A DNA stretch of 18,842 bases from VFBF01 sp964530695. Its GTDB lineage: Bacteria > Pseudomonadota > Alphaproteobacteria > Caulobacterales > Aquidulcibacteraceae. The translations under genes were made by a program, and so were the position numbers. Under the pieces are notes generated by a model. That model did not search any database, was not told the origin of the DNA, and worked only from the letters and a program-made list of their open reading frames with translations. Within the stretch, counting starts at the first letter, position 1. The number at the start of each line of letters is the position of its first letter. The stretch is from positions 1-18,842 of the forward strand of contig CAZGYQ010000070.1 of assembly GCA_964530695.1 (NCBI GenBank), given 5' to 3'. This document shows positions 1 to 7,475 of this stretch, one piece after another.

Positions 1-527
1 CGAAGATGGCGATCTTCGTCGTGGAGGACGACGCGCAGAACGGCGTCGATCACGTGGATGGGCATCGCACCGTGGCGCTCGCGGTCAGCCCGTATACCCG
101 ACGCGGTACGGTCGACTCTACGTTTTACGCCCAGCAAAGCATCATCAAGACGATCAATCTCGTACTTGGTCTGCCAAGCCTCTCGCTGTTTGATCATATC
201 GCCAACGACATGCGCGCAACCTTTCACGATACCCCCGATCTTCGCGGCTTCACCCATGTGGTTCCCAGGCAGGACTTGTTGGAACGCAATCCTCCCGCCC
301 AGGCGCTGAGCGGCGCGGCGCGGGAGGGAGCACTCGCCTCCGCAAGAATGCGCTTCGACGTGCCGGACGCAGTGCCGTCCGCCGCGCTCAACCGGATATT
401 GTGGCATGACGCGAAGGGTTGGGAGCGACCGTATCCGGGTTCGCCCAGCGCTGCGTTCAGTCCCTACCGAGTGGAGGAAGAGGACGAGGAAGAGGATGGC
501 GGCGCGGAGGGCGATGGCGCGCCTTGA
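1..527 (+). CDS. Alkaline-phosphatase-superfamily phosphoesterase, C-terminal part (5' end outside window)
   Basis: The frame is already open at the left edge (AAG codon at 3-5), so this is the last ~174 residues of a longer protein. The stretch IFVVEDDAQNGVDHVDGHR (window residues ~3-21) is a metal-site segment of the phosphoesterase family PF04185, as in proteins annotated 'bifunctional YncE/alkaline phosphatase family'. The following AVSPYTRRG, NLVLGLPSLSLFD and LNRILWHDAKGWERPYPG segments also match that family's C-terminal pattern as I know it. The expected role is hydrolysis of a phosphoester, probably in the periplasm; the substrate is unknown. The protein ends in a very acidic tail (EEEDEEEDGG) encoded by a purine-rich tract. 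Its TGA (525-527) overlaps a TTG start (524) of the downstream TonB-dependent receptor, suggesting translational coupling. The family call is fairly firm; catalytic residues upstream cannot be seen. Confidence 0.85.
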   Translation, partial: KMAIFVVEDDAQNGVDHVDGHRTVALAVSPYTRRGTVDSTFYAQQSIIKTINLVLGLPSLSLFDHIANDMRATFHDTPDLRGFTHVVPRQDLLERNPPAQALSGAAREGALASARMRFDVPDAVPSAALNRILWHDAKGWERPYPGSPSAAFSPYRVEEEDEEEDGGAEGDGAP

Positions 528-2665
528 TCAAGTCACCCGCATGGATGGCGGCGGCGTTCGCCTGCTCGGCAGGCGGCGCCTGCGCCGCCGAGCTTGCCGG
601 GCCGCCAGCGAATACGGAAGACACCGTAGTCGTCTACGGTCTGGCTCCGGCGGGTCCGCTTGCAACGCCAGGCTCTCTCACGACCATCGACTCCGAGGAA
701 ATTGAGCGCATCGCGCCCGTCACGGCCAAGGAACTGTTGCGGCGCATTCCGGGGATTTCCGTCGTCGACGAAGATGCGCTTGGCCTCAAACTCAATCTCT
801 CTGTTCGGGGCCTCTCGCCGCGTCGGTCAGGCCGCAGCCTGCTGCTGGAAGACGGCGCTCCGATCCAGCCCGCGCCTTATGCCGACCCTTCGGCGCATCA
901 CTATCCAGCGCTCCAGCGCGTGAGTGCGATCGAGGCGCTGAAGGGGTCTGGGCAAATTCTGCACGGCCCGCAGAGCTTCGGCGGCATGATCAATTTTATC
1001 ACGCACGAGGCGCCGGAAGCGCCCTTGTTGGAGGCAGGCGCGATCACAGGCCCGCGCGGTCAAGCTGGCGCGGATGTGCGTCTTGGCTGGGGTGACGCCG
1101 ACAAGGGTGTCGCACTCGATGTCGTCCATGTCGATGCGCCGGGCACACGCCGCGGCCATGACACGAGCCTCATCGAGGGAGCGCTAAACTTGCGGTGGTC
1201 GGCGGGCGATCACGCCTTTCGCGTCAAACTCGTCGCACATAAGGAGCGCTCGGCGATTACCGAAAGCGGATTGACCCAGGCGCGCTTCGATGCCGATCCG
1301 TATTCCAATCCCTTCAGCAATGATCGCTTTGCGCTGGACCGGGTTGCGGTCCAGGGCGTCCATGTCTGGCGGTCGGGGGGCGCCGTGATCTCCACGCAGG
1401 TATATGGAGCGGACACTTTTCGCGCCTCCTATCGCCAGACGGACACCTCCACCGACGCCATGATCGCGAATCCGGCGACCGGCTGCGTCGGCGCGGCGCG
1501 AACCGACTATGAAGGCGCTGCCGCGCTCTGCGGCAACAAGATGCGGCCGCGTGATTTCCTTTTCTTCGGCGCGGAAAGCCGCATCGCTTTCAATCACACC
1601 TTGTTCGGGCCGACGCAGACAATGATGTTCGGCGCGCGCCTGCACAACGAAGAGACGCGCCGACGACGCTACAATGGCTTGACGCCATCGGCTCGCGAGA
1701 ATTCTCCGGGGACTGTTCTGCGAGACGACAACTCGATCGATGTGCGCGCCCTGGCGGTCTTTGCGCAGGACCGGATTGAACTCGGCGACTGGCTGATCAC
1801 GCCGGGCTTGCGGGTGGAAAACATAGAGACCGTCAACACGGCGGGCGTCGCGAATTTCGTCGCCGTGGGAAGAAGTGCGGCAACGGAATCGACGACAGTA
1901 CTCCCGGGGATCGGCGTCAATTGGACTCCCGGTGCGGCGCTTACAATATTTGCCGGCGCGCACAGTGGCTTCGCGCCGCCAAGACCGGATCGCGACATCA
2001 ACCCGGTGCAGCCTTTTGCGACGGTGCGACCCGAGCGAGGCGTGACCTCGGAAGTCGGTGTGCGTGCGGCTGTCGGCGAACATGGACGGCTCGAAGCGAC
2101 ACTCTTTCAGATCGATCTTGAGGACATGATTGTTGAAGGCCCGTTGGTCGGTGGGCGGAGCGGATCGTTCGTCAATGCCGGCGAAGCGCGCCATCGGGGC
2201 GTGGAGGTATCCGCGCAATGGAGATTTGCGAATGATCTCTACCTGACTGGAAACTACACTGGCGTCTGGACCGCCGAGTTTGTCAGCGACACCGATGAAC
2301 TCACCGATGGCGTGAGGGGCAACCGCATTCCCTATGCGCCGCGCCACAACCTCGATCTGGTGCTGGGGTACAAGGGGAGCGGCCCACTGTCTGGGGAGAT
2401 TGGCCTCAACTACCTCGGTGAACAATTCGCCGACGGGGCCAATACGCGAGCGCCTTCCGCCGACGGGCAGAGGGGTGTCATTCCCGAGCGCACGCTCCTG
2501 CGCGGCGCGGTGCATTTCAGGCCGCGAGCCGCAAACTGGCGGGTCTTCGTCAGCGTCCAAAACATCATGGACGAGCAATACATCAGCAGCCGCACGGACG
2601 GTCTCTTTGCCGGCGCTCGCCGGCAAGCGACGCTCGGCCTGCGTTACGCGTTGCGCGGCCAGTGA
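524..2665 (+). CDS. TonB-dependent outer-membrane receptor, FecA-like (TBDR1)
   Basis: The protein has 713 residues from the TTG at 524 and is expected to be an outer-membrane beta-barrel that imports a ligand using TonB energy. The N-terminus is a signal peptide (MIKSPAW, hydrophobic core, cleavage near GACA/AELA). It is followed by a TonB-box-like DTVVVYGL and a plug domain with VTAKELLRRIPGISVV, LSVRGL and GSGQILHGPQSFGGMINF. The barrel contains GLTQARFDADPYSNP and QDRIELGDWLITPGLRVE, and the end has YTGVWTAEF...RHNLDLVLGY and QNIMDEQYISSRTDG, as in FecA-type siderophore/ferric-dicitrate receptors. The open frame extends back to 419, but that extension lies inside the phosphoesterase gene and would spoil the signal peptide. 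TTG 524 gives a 4-bp overlap with the upstream TGA and has GGAGG at 506-510 (13 bp away, rather long). ATG 545 is the alternative. Ligand unknown; iron-chelate uptake is only a family-based guess. Confidence 0.88.
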   Translation: MIKSPAWMAAAFACSAGGACAAELAGPPANTEDTVVVYGLAPAGPLATPGSLTTIDSEEIERIAPVTAKELLRRIPGISVVDEDALGLKLNLSVRGLSPRRSGRSLLLEDGAPIQPAPYADPSAHHYPALQRVSAIEALKGSGQILHGPQSFGGMINFITHEAPEAPLLEAGAITGPRGQAGADVRLGWGDADKGVALDVVHVDAPGTRRGHDTSLIEGALNLRWSAGDHAFRVKLVAHKERSAITESGLTQARFDADPYSNPFSNDRFALDRVAVQGVHVWRSGGAVISTQVYGADTFRASYRQTDTSTDAMIANPATGCVGAARTDYEGAAALCGNKMRPRDFLFFGAESRIAFNHTLFGPTQTMMFGARLHNEETRRRRYNGLTPSARENSPGTVLRDDNSIDVRALAVFAQDRIELGDWLITPGLRVENIETVNTAGVANFVAVGRSAATESTTVLPGIGVNWTPGAALTIFAGAHSGFAPPRPDRDINPVQPFATVRPERGVTSEVGVRAAVGEHGRLEATLFQIDLEDMIVEGPLVGGRSGSFVNAGEARHRGVEVSAQWRFANDLYLTGNYTGVWTAEFVSDTDELTDGVRGNRIPYAPRHNLDLVLGYKGSGPLSGEIGLNYLGEQFADGANTRAPSADGQRGVIPERTLLRGAVHFRPRAANWRVFVSVQNIMDEQYISSRTDGLFAGARRQATLGLRYALRGQ

Positions 2666-2814
2666 CAACCGTCGTGCGGACCTTCGTCCGGGTCTGGCGC
2701 CGGACCGCTCTTGCGTTCCGCGAAGTCGATGAATCACGCGCGCCAAGGCGCGGCCGCTGTGGCGGAGTCGTTCAGCCGCGCAGTCGCGCCAGCGTAAGCC
2801 ACGCGTCCCCTTGA
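2662..2814 (+). CDS. Possible small ORF overlapping the end of TBDR1 (50 aa)
   Basis: A GTG at 2662 overlaps the TGA of TBDR1 (GTGA, the same arrangement as the oxidase/methyltransferase pair in this window). It opens a frame beginning VTTVVRTFVRVWRRTALAF, basic then hydrophobic, and ending at TGA 2812-2814. It might be the N-terminal remnant of an inner-membrane partner such as a PepSY-type protein, which often follows FecA-like receptors, but no transmembrane helix is completed and the second half is arginine-rich like out-of-frame GC-rich DNA. It may well be chance. Confidence 0.18.
   Translation: MTTVVRTFVRVWRRTALAFREVDESRAPRRGRCGGVVQPRSRASVSHASP
2686..2705 (+). terminator. Weak hairpin after TBDR1
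   Basis: GTCCGG (2686-2691) and CCGGAC (2700-2705) form a perfect 6-bp stem with an 8-base loop, 21 bp after the TBDR1 stop. No T-run follows (next bases CGCTCTTGCGTT), so intrinsic termination is uncertain. It could equally be a stabilising 3' structure. Confidence 0.25.
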
Positions 2815-2999
2815 TGCCCGGCGTCGACAACGAGGTGAACCAGGTCACGTGGGGACACATGGAGTGGAGAAGATGCCAATTCGTGCGCGGGCCAATCGCA
2901 GGTCAGTGCCGGCGCCTTCGAGCCGATTGACGCCGCCTCCGGTCAATCCTTTCGCGCATGGTCGCGCAACCTGCCTGACGCCGTGGGCGTTTCGACCTG
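2815..2999. other. Intergenic stretch with no recognised gene
   Basis: This lies between the 3' ends of TBDR1 (plus) and the TetR-type gene (minus). Together with 2666-2814 it makes ~334 bp without a recognised gene. Short open frames are present on both strands, but they are proline/arginine-rich and show no family motifs. No clear terminator, repeat or RNA gene was seen. Confidence 0.4.
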
Positions 3000-3671
3000 T
3001 TACCGCAGCACGCCCGCAAACAATTGCCCGGCGGCGCGCCCGCGTTCGCGGGCGACATCTGGATCGAAGGGCGAACGTCCGATGATCGCTTCGATCTGGT
3101 CCGACAGAAACACCGGTCCGAGTTGCGCGAACATGAGGAAGAAGGTCAGCCAGACCTTGTTGGCGTCCGGCCGGAGAGCTCCAACCGCCTCAAGGCGGTT
3201 GAAGTGGTCCTGCAGCATGTGAAAGTACTCACTGATCGCCTTCCGCGCGGCCGCTGGATGCTCGATGACGAGATGCTTGAGGTAGAAGAGCAGGTGCGCC
3301 TGCGGCACGAGCACCTTGAGTTGGCGCTCGTGGATACGCTGCAATAACTCGTGGCCGTCAATGGTAGGGAGATTTTCCAGGATCGCGCTGAACACAGCGC
3401 GCAACTGTTCAACCGCCAGGACGTTTGCCGCCTCGACCAAGGCGTCCTTTGACCCGAAGTAGTGCCGCACAAGGCCCACCGATACGCCTGCGCGGTCTGT
3501 GATGTCCCTGAGGCTGGCGCTGGCGAAGCCGATCTCCGAGAAGACCCTGACGGCGGCATGAAGCAGATCGGCGCGGCTGTCGCGTTCGGCCTGCTTGGAG
3601 GGCCGGCCCGCCTTCTGCCGCTTGGACGCCTTATGATCGGGCGCGCCCTTTTGAGTCTGGCTTGCTGACAT
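3000..3671 (-). CDS. TetR/AcrR-family transcriptional regulator
   Basis: The product has 223 residues from the ATG at 3671. A basic, disordered leader (residues 1-30, KASKRQKAGRPSKQAERDSR) precedes a classical TetR DNA-binding domain: LLHAAVRVFSEIGFASASLRDITDRAGVSVGLVRHYFGSKDAL (residues ~37-78), with the HTH at about 50-74. The remainder is a ligand-binding/dimerisation region of normal length. The frame is open back to 3749, but the start at 3671 has GGAGG at 3682-3686 (10 bp spacing), while the 26-residue extension looks non-coding. It is divergently transcribed from TBDR2 across a 213-bp region with AT-rich dyads, the usual layout for a local repressor of the neighbouring uptake genes. 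The effector and operator are unknown; autoregulation and control of TBDR2/MFS are inferred. Confidence 0.93.
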   Translation of the reverse strand: MSASQTQKGAPDHKASKRQKAGRPSKQAERDSRADLLHAAVRVFSEIGFASASLRDITDRAGVSVGLVRHYFGSKDALVEAANVLAVEQLRAVFSAILENLPTIDGHELLQRIHERQLKVLVPQAHLLFYLKHLVIEHPAAARKAISEYFHMLQDHFNRLEAVGALRPDANKVWLTFFLMFAQLGPVFLSDQIEAIIGRSPFDPDVARERGRAAGQLFAGVLR

Positions 3672-3884
3672 GGCCCTGACGCCTCCAAGAGGGCGGCGCC
3701 CCCATGCGAAATTATATCCTAGCCTATCGCCGGCGGAGTCGTTCGCCAATTTTTCGGATGAGCCAGATTGGCTGCAAAGGAGCCAATCGGCCTCACTGGC
3801 CGCCCGTGCTTGACGGCGCTCAATAATTATATCAAGATATTATTAAATGGCGCGGCGTGAACCGGGCCGGTCGGGGAGGACAAG
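3672..3884. promoter_or_regulatory. Divergent control region between tetR-type gene and TBDR2
   Basis: An AT-rich island in otherwise GC-rich DNA contains a 20-bp imperfect dyad at 3825-3844: arms AATTATATC (3825-3833) and GATATTATT (3836-3844), two bases between, one mismatch. The same half-site AATTATATC recurs at 3710-3718. On the minus strand that copy reads GATATAATT and could also serve as the regulator's -10. TTGACG at 3810-3815 is a possible -35 for TBDR2, so the dyad would cover the promoter core. TBDR2 has a good ribosome site, GGGGAGGA at 3873-3880. Operator assignment to the TetR protein is inference. Confidence 0.5.
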
Positions 3885-6038
3885 ATGAGGTTTTCATTGC
3901 TGACGACAGCGGCGTTTGTGCTTGGGCTGGCTTCGCCAGCCTTGGCGCAGCAGGCGGGAGACGATGAGATCGTGGTCACCGCGCAGTTGCGTTCACAGAA
4001 CCTCCAGGAGGTGCCAATCGCGATCTCCGCGCTCAGCGCCGACGACATCGAGCGGGTGAACGCGGCCGATCTCAAGGAATTGCAATTCTTCGTGCCGAAC
4101 TTCGTAATCGCGGGAATTGACCCGAGCCGCTATAGCATCGGCTTTCGCGGCATCGTCGATAACTCCCGCAATCCAGGTTACGACAATCGCGTCGGCGTCT
4201 ATGTGGACGGGGTCTGGATCGGCCGCCAAGCCTTGAATCAGGGTACGCTTGACGTCGCCGGCATCGAGGTCTTGCGTGGGCCGCAAGGGACCTTGTTCGG
4301 TAAGAATACTGTCGCCGGCGCCGTGAGCATCACGACGCGCGAAGCGGCGGACCAGTTTGGCGCACGGCTCAGGCTGGAAAGCGGCAACTACGGTCTGGTG
4401 CACGCCGTCGCCTCGGTGGATGCGCCGGTTTCGGCGTCCGTCCGCACGCGGCTGGCGCTGTCAACGACGGATCGCGACGGCTTCGTCGAGGATGTGTTGC
4501 GCGACCAGGACTATGACGATCTGCACGACCGGGCCTTCAGGGCGCAGGTAGACATGGACCTTGGTCCTGCGACCGAGGTGCGCTTCAGCGTCGACTTTGA
4601 CGAGAATGACTTCAACAATACGGGCTCGGAGCGCCTCAGCGCGCCCTATGCCTATGGTCCCTACGAAGTTGCGCTCGATCTGACGCCGCGTACGTACATT
4701 CGCGGCCAGGGCGCGAGCCTCAATGTCACTCATTCCTTCGACAATGGCTTCGAAATCACGTCCATCACAGGCTTTCGCGCGTCCAGCCGGCGCGCCATCA
4801 ACATCGACGAAGACTATTCTCCGTCAAATCTCGTCTATGACGACCGCATTTCCGAAGATGCGGAGAATTTCTCTCAGGAGTTCCGTATAGCCTCGCCGGA
4901 GAATGAGCGCTTCGATTATGTCGCGGGCCTCTTTTACCTGAGCCAGGATATCGAGGGCGGCGCTTCCGCGGTGGCGTTGCTCCGCGCACTCAATCCTGCG
5001 CTGCCAAACGTGTTCCGCGATGTGCGCCACGAGGAAGCGATCACCAGCACATCCTGGGCGGCGTTTGTTCACGGCAATTATCGCTTCACCGATAGCCTGC
5101 AGGTGACCGCCGGCCTGCGCTACACTAGCGAAGACAAGGATATTGACTACACGCTTGTCGACAATACGTCCGCGAGCGGCACGCCCGGCGCCGGCGGCCT
5201 TCTGTTCACAGATGGTTCGCTTGTCGACAGCCGCTCGGCTTCCGACGTCTCGCCACGCGTCAGCCTCAACTGGTTCGCTTCCGACGATGTCATGGCCTAT
5301 GTGAGTTACTCGCGCGGCTTCAAGAGCGGCGGATGGAACGCCGACTACGTCAACAACGTCGCCGCGCAATTGCCGTTTGAGGATGAGCAGGTCGATGCCT
5401 ACGAATTGGGGCTGCGCAGCGAATTCCATGACGGCCGCATCCGGCTCAACGTCAATCTCTTCAGGCAGCAGCACACCGACTTCCAGGTCTTCAGTTTTGT
5501 CCAGCTTCCCTCCGGCGGCACGCGCCTTTCGGTAACCAACGCAGGCGAGGCTGCCACGGAAGGCGTCGAGGTCGAGGCCAATTGGCTTGTCACCGAGCGC
5601 CTGCGGTTCTGGGGCAAATATGCCCATACCGAAGCGACCTTCGACAGCTTCAAGGACGGCGGCGGCATTGGCGTCGATTTCGACGGCAACCAGCTCGCGT
5701 TCTCGCCTGAAAACAGCTTCAGCCTCAGCGGCGAGCGCCGCGCGCCGGTGCTCGGCGGCGAGCTGGTGACGCAGATCGACTATGTGTATCGGGACGACTA
5801 TTTCTCCAACCCGGACAATCTGCCAATCAACCACAACGAGGCGCTCGGATTGCTGAACGCGCGCGTTGGGTTCGAGGCCCAACGCTGGTCAATCTATGTC
5901 TGGGGCAAGAACCTGACGGACGAAACCGTGCAGGTGCTGAACTCGCGCTCCTTCCTGGGTATTCCGCGCGCCACCTACAATGATCCCATGACGTATGGAC
6001 TGGCGCTCAATGTCCGGTTCGGCGAAGCTGGCAATTGA
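3885..6038 (+). CDS. TonB-dependent outer-membrane receptor (TBDR2)
   Basis: The protein has 717 residues. The signal peptide MRFSLLTTAAFVLGLASPALA is probably cleaved after residue 21, followed directly by QQAGDDEIVVTAQLRSQNLQEVPIAI, a TonB-box/plug start typical of the large catabolic TBDR group in sphingomonads and caulobacters. The plug shows YSIGFRGI, VGVYVDGVWIGRQ and IEVLRGPQGTLFGKNTVAGAVSITT. The barrel shows SYSRGFKSGGWNADY, YELGLRSEFHDGRIRLN and VWGKNLTDETVQ, and it ends YGLALNVRF plus a short EAGN tail. The start is supported by GGGGAGGA seven or eight bases upstream. The gene is divergent from the TetR-type regulator and 74 bp before the MFS gene, so the pair likely forms an operon moving one substrate across both membranes. 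Ligand unknown; the context with two hydrolases suggests a small amide- or peptide-like nutrient. Confidence 0.95.
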   Translation: MRFSLLTTAAFVLGLASPALAQQAGDDEIVVTAQLRSQNLQEVPIAISALSADDIERVNAADLKELQFFVPNFVIAGIDPSRYSIGFRGIVDNSRNPGYDNRVGVYVDGVWIGRQALNQGTLDVAGIEVLRGPQGTLFGKNTVAGAVSITTREAADQFGARLRLESGNYGLVHAVASVDAPVSASVRTRLALSTTDRDGFVEDVLRDQDYDDLHDRAFRAQVDMDLGPATEVRFSVDFDENDFNNTGSERLSAPYAYGPYEVALDLTPRTYIRGQGASLNVTHSFDNGFEITSITGFRASSRRAINIDEDYSPSNLVYDDRISEDAENFSQEFRIASPENERFDYVAGLFYLSQDIEGGASAVALLRALNPALPNVFRDVRHEEAITSTSWAAFVHGNYRFTDSLQVTAGLRYTSEDKDIDYTLVDNTSASGTPGAGGLLFTDGSLVDSRSASDVSPRVSLNWFASDDVMAYVSYSRGFKSGGWNADYVNNVAAQLPFEDEQVDAYELGLRSEFHDGRIRLNVNLFRQQHTDFQVFSFVQLPSGGTRLSVTNAGEAATEGVEVEANWLVTERLRFWGKYAHTEATFDSFKDGGGIGVDFDGNQLAFSPENSFSLSGERRAPVLGGELVTQIDYVYRDDYFSNPDNLPINHNEALGLLNARVGFEAQRWSIYVWGKNLTDETVQVLNSRSFLGIPRATYNDPMTYGLALNVRFGEAGN

Positions 6039-6054
6039 CGCCGACACCGCGCGC

Positions 6055-6080
6055 CCGCGGACGCCGACCGGCGTCTGCGG
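6055..6080 (+). other. Strong intercistronic hairpin between TBDR2 and MFS genes
   Basis: Arms CCGCGGACGCCG (6055-6066) and CGGCGTCTGCGG (6069-6080) pair over 12 bp with one G.U wobble and almost no loop. No T-run follows, so a simple intrinsic terminator is unlikely. It could set differential expression within the operon through mRNA stability or partial termination. The MFS start at 6113 lies 32 bp downstream. Confidence 0.5.
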
Positions 6081-6112
6081 TCCGCGTGCTGCGGGGCAGG
6101 CGAAGGCGAAAG

Positions 6113-7375
6113 ATGACCCGAGGGGTGTTTCGCGGATGGCTGGTGGTGCTGGGCGCCGCGCTGGTCATCGGCTTTGGCGGCAGCACATTTCTGGCCGCTG
6201 GATATGCGATTCTGGCGTCCGCCATGAATCAGTCGTTCGGCTGGTCTCGCAGCGAGCTCGCGCTCGGCGCAACCTTGTTCATGCTCGGGCAGATGCTGGC
6301 CTATCCGGCCTGCGGCTGGCTGGTTGACCGCCTCGGTCCGCGCCGCATGGCGCTTGCCGGGATCTGCGGTTTTGGAGTGCTGCTGCTGGCCGCGAGCACG
6401 GTTGCGTCGTTGCGGCATTTTCACATCGTCATGTTTGCGATGGGGGCTGTGTCGACGCTGACCAACGCGCTCACGTACACGCGCGCTGTGTCTACATGGT
6501 TCGTGCGCCGGCGCGGACTGGCCATTGGTCTGGCGGTGGCGGGGACGATCTTCGGCGCAGTGTTCATTCCGATCGGCGTTGAGCGCGTCCTCGCGGCGGG
6601 AAGTTGGAAGTCCGGGTGGATGGCGGTCGGCGTCGTGCAGCTGCTGGCGTGCCTGCCGATCGTGGCGCTGCTTCTCCACGACGATCCAGGCGCGTTTGGC
6701 TTGAAGCCGGACGGCGAGATCGCCGATGCCCCTGCCGAGGGGAGGGCCTTCACGAGCGCTGAGGCGTTGCGGTCGCATAACTTCTGGCTGTTGGCGCTGG
6801 CGTTCACGGCGGTCGGGATGGCGGTGTTTGGGGTTCTGACCAATTCCGTGCAGGTGATGACGGAGATCGCGGGACTATCGAGCGCCGAGATCGCCGTGGC
6901 GCAGGCCCTGGTCGGCGTCGGCACCCTGGTGGGGCGCGTGTGCGTCGGCTATGCGCTCGACCGCGCGCCGGCGCGCATCATTGGGGCGGCCATGTTTCTG
7001 GTGACCGGGTGCGCCATCGGCGGGTATGCCGTGATGGATCGACCCTCGCTCATGATGGCGGCGGCGTTTGTGCTTGGGTTCAGCATTGGCGGCGAGGCCG
7101 ACATCCTGCCTTACATGATTTCACGCTATTTCGGCGTCACGTCGATGGGGCGCATCTACGGTCTGATCGGAGCCTGCTTCGCCCTGGGGATGACATGCGG
7201 GCCGATTGGCTTCGCCACGCTTGCGGCCGCGAGTGGATCGGTGGCGAGTCCGCTTCTTGCATGCGCCGCCCTTGCCGGGGCGGCTTCGATCGCTTTCGCG
7301 ATGATGGCGCCCGCACCGGCGCCAGTTCGCGGCGAGGGCGGCGGGGTCCAGGCCTCTGCTGCGCCAGACGGCTAG
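6113..7375 (+). CDS. MFS transporter, monocarboxylate/OFA-like
   Basis: The product has 420 residues and about 12 hydrophobic segments. The N-terminus TRGVFRGWLVVLGAALVIGFGG, the FGWSRSELALGATLFMLGQ segment and the inter-helix motif GWLVDRLGPRRMALAG (residues ~63-78) are typical of the monocarboxylate/oxalate-formate branch of the major facilitator superfamily. Later motifs include GRVCVGYALDRAP and FSIGGEADILPYMISRYFG. It should sit in the inner membrane, most likely importing what TBDR2 brings into the periplasm. The frame is open back to a TTG at 6035, which overlaps the TBDR2 stop, but those 26 residues are Pro/Arg-rich and run through the hairpin, so the ATG at 6113 is preferred; its ribosome site (GAAGGCGAAAG) is weak. 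Its TAG stop falls in the palindromic repeat that follows. Substrate unknown. Confidence 0.92.
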   Translation: MTRGVFRGWLVVLGAALVIGFGGSTFLAAGYAILASAMNQSFGWSRSELALGATLFMLGQMLAYPACGWLVDRLGPRRMALAGICGFGVLLLAASTVASLRHFHIVMFAMGAVSTLTNALTYTRAVSTWFVRRRGLAIGLAVAGTIFGAVFIPIGVERVLAAGSWKSGWMAVGVVQLLACLPIVALLLHDDPGAFGLKPDGEIADAPAEGRAFTSAEALRSHNFWLLALAFTAVGMAVFGVLTNSVQVMTEIAGLSSAEIAVAQALVGVGTLVGRVCVGYALDRAPARIIGAAMFLVTGCAIGGYAVMDRPSLMMAAAFVLGFSIGGEADILPYMISRYFGVTSMGRIYGLIGACFALGMTCGPIGFATLAAASGSVASPLLACAALAGAASIAFAMMAPAPAPVRGEGGGVQASAAPDG

Positions 7376-7475
7376 AACATTTTCCGACGAAGTGGATCCC
7401 GGTTCGTCGGAAGAAAATGCGACCAATCAACAACCTGGAGCCCCGATCCGATTCCATCGGATCGGAAACGGCTCT
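7372..7475. repeat. Two-hairpin palindromic intergenic repeat of alphaproteobacterial type
   Basis: The element runs from CTAG (7372-7375) to CTAG (7472-7475) and contains two stem-loops. The first pairs TTCCGACGAA (7382-7391) with TTCGTCGGAA, flanked by TTTT/AAAA, with loop GTGGATCCCGG. The second pairs CCGATCCGAT with ATCGGATCGG around TCC, with outer GAGCC/GGCTC arms. I recall closely similar interspersed elements (GAAGTGGAT.CCGGTTCG...GGAGCCCCGATCCGATTC...) in Rhizobiales and related genomes. It lies exactly between convergent MFS and M24 genes, supplies both TAG stop codons, and probably acts as a bidirectional terminator or mRNA-protecting structure. Confidence 0.85.

Noticed and set aside
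1184..2860. Long minus-strand open frame (558 codons) antisense to TBDR1
   Set aside because: Composition is arginine/alanine-rich without any motif, while the plus strand encodes a complete TonB receptor. It is a codon-bias shadow of a GC-rich gene.
4824..5882. 352-codon minus-strand frame inside TBDR2
   Set aside because: Antisense to a clear receptor gene, with no family pattern, repetitive V/A/E/R content and no ribosome site of note.
6035..6112. TTG start for the MFS gene overlapping the TBDR2 stop
   Set aside because: It would add 26 Pro/Arg-rich residues and force translation through a very stable hairpin. The ATG at 6113 gives the normal MFS N-terminus.
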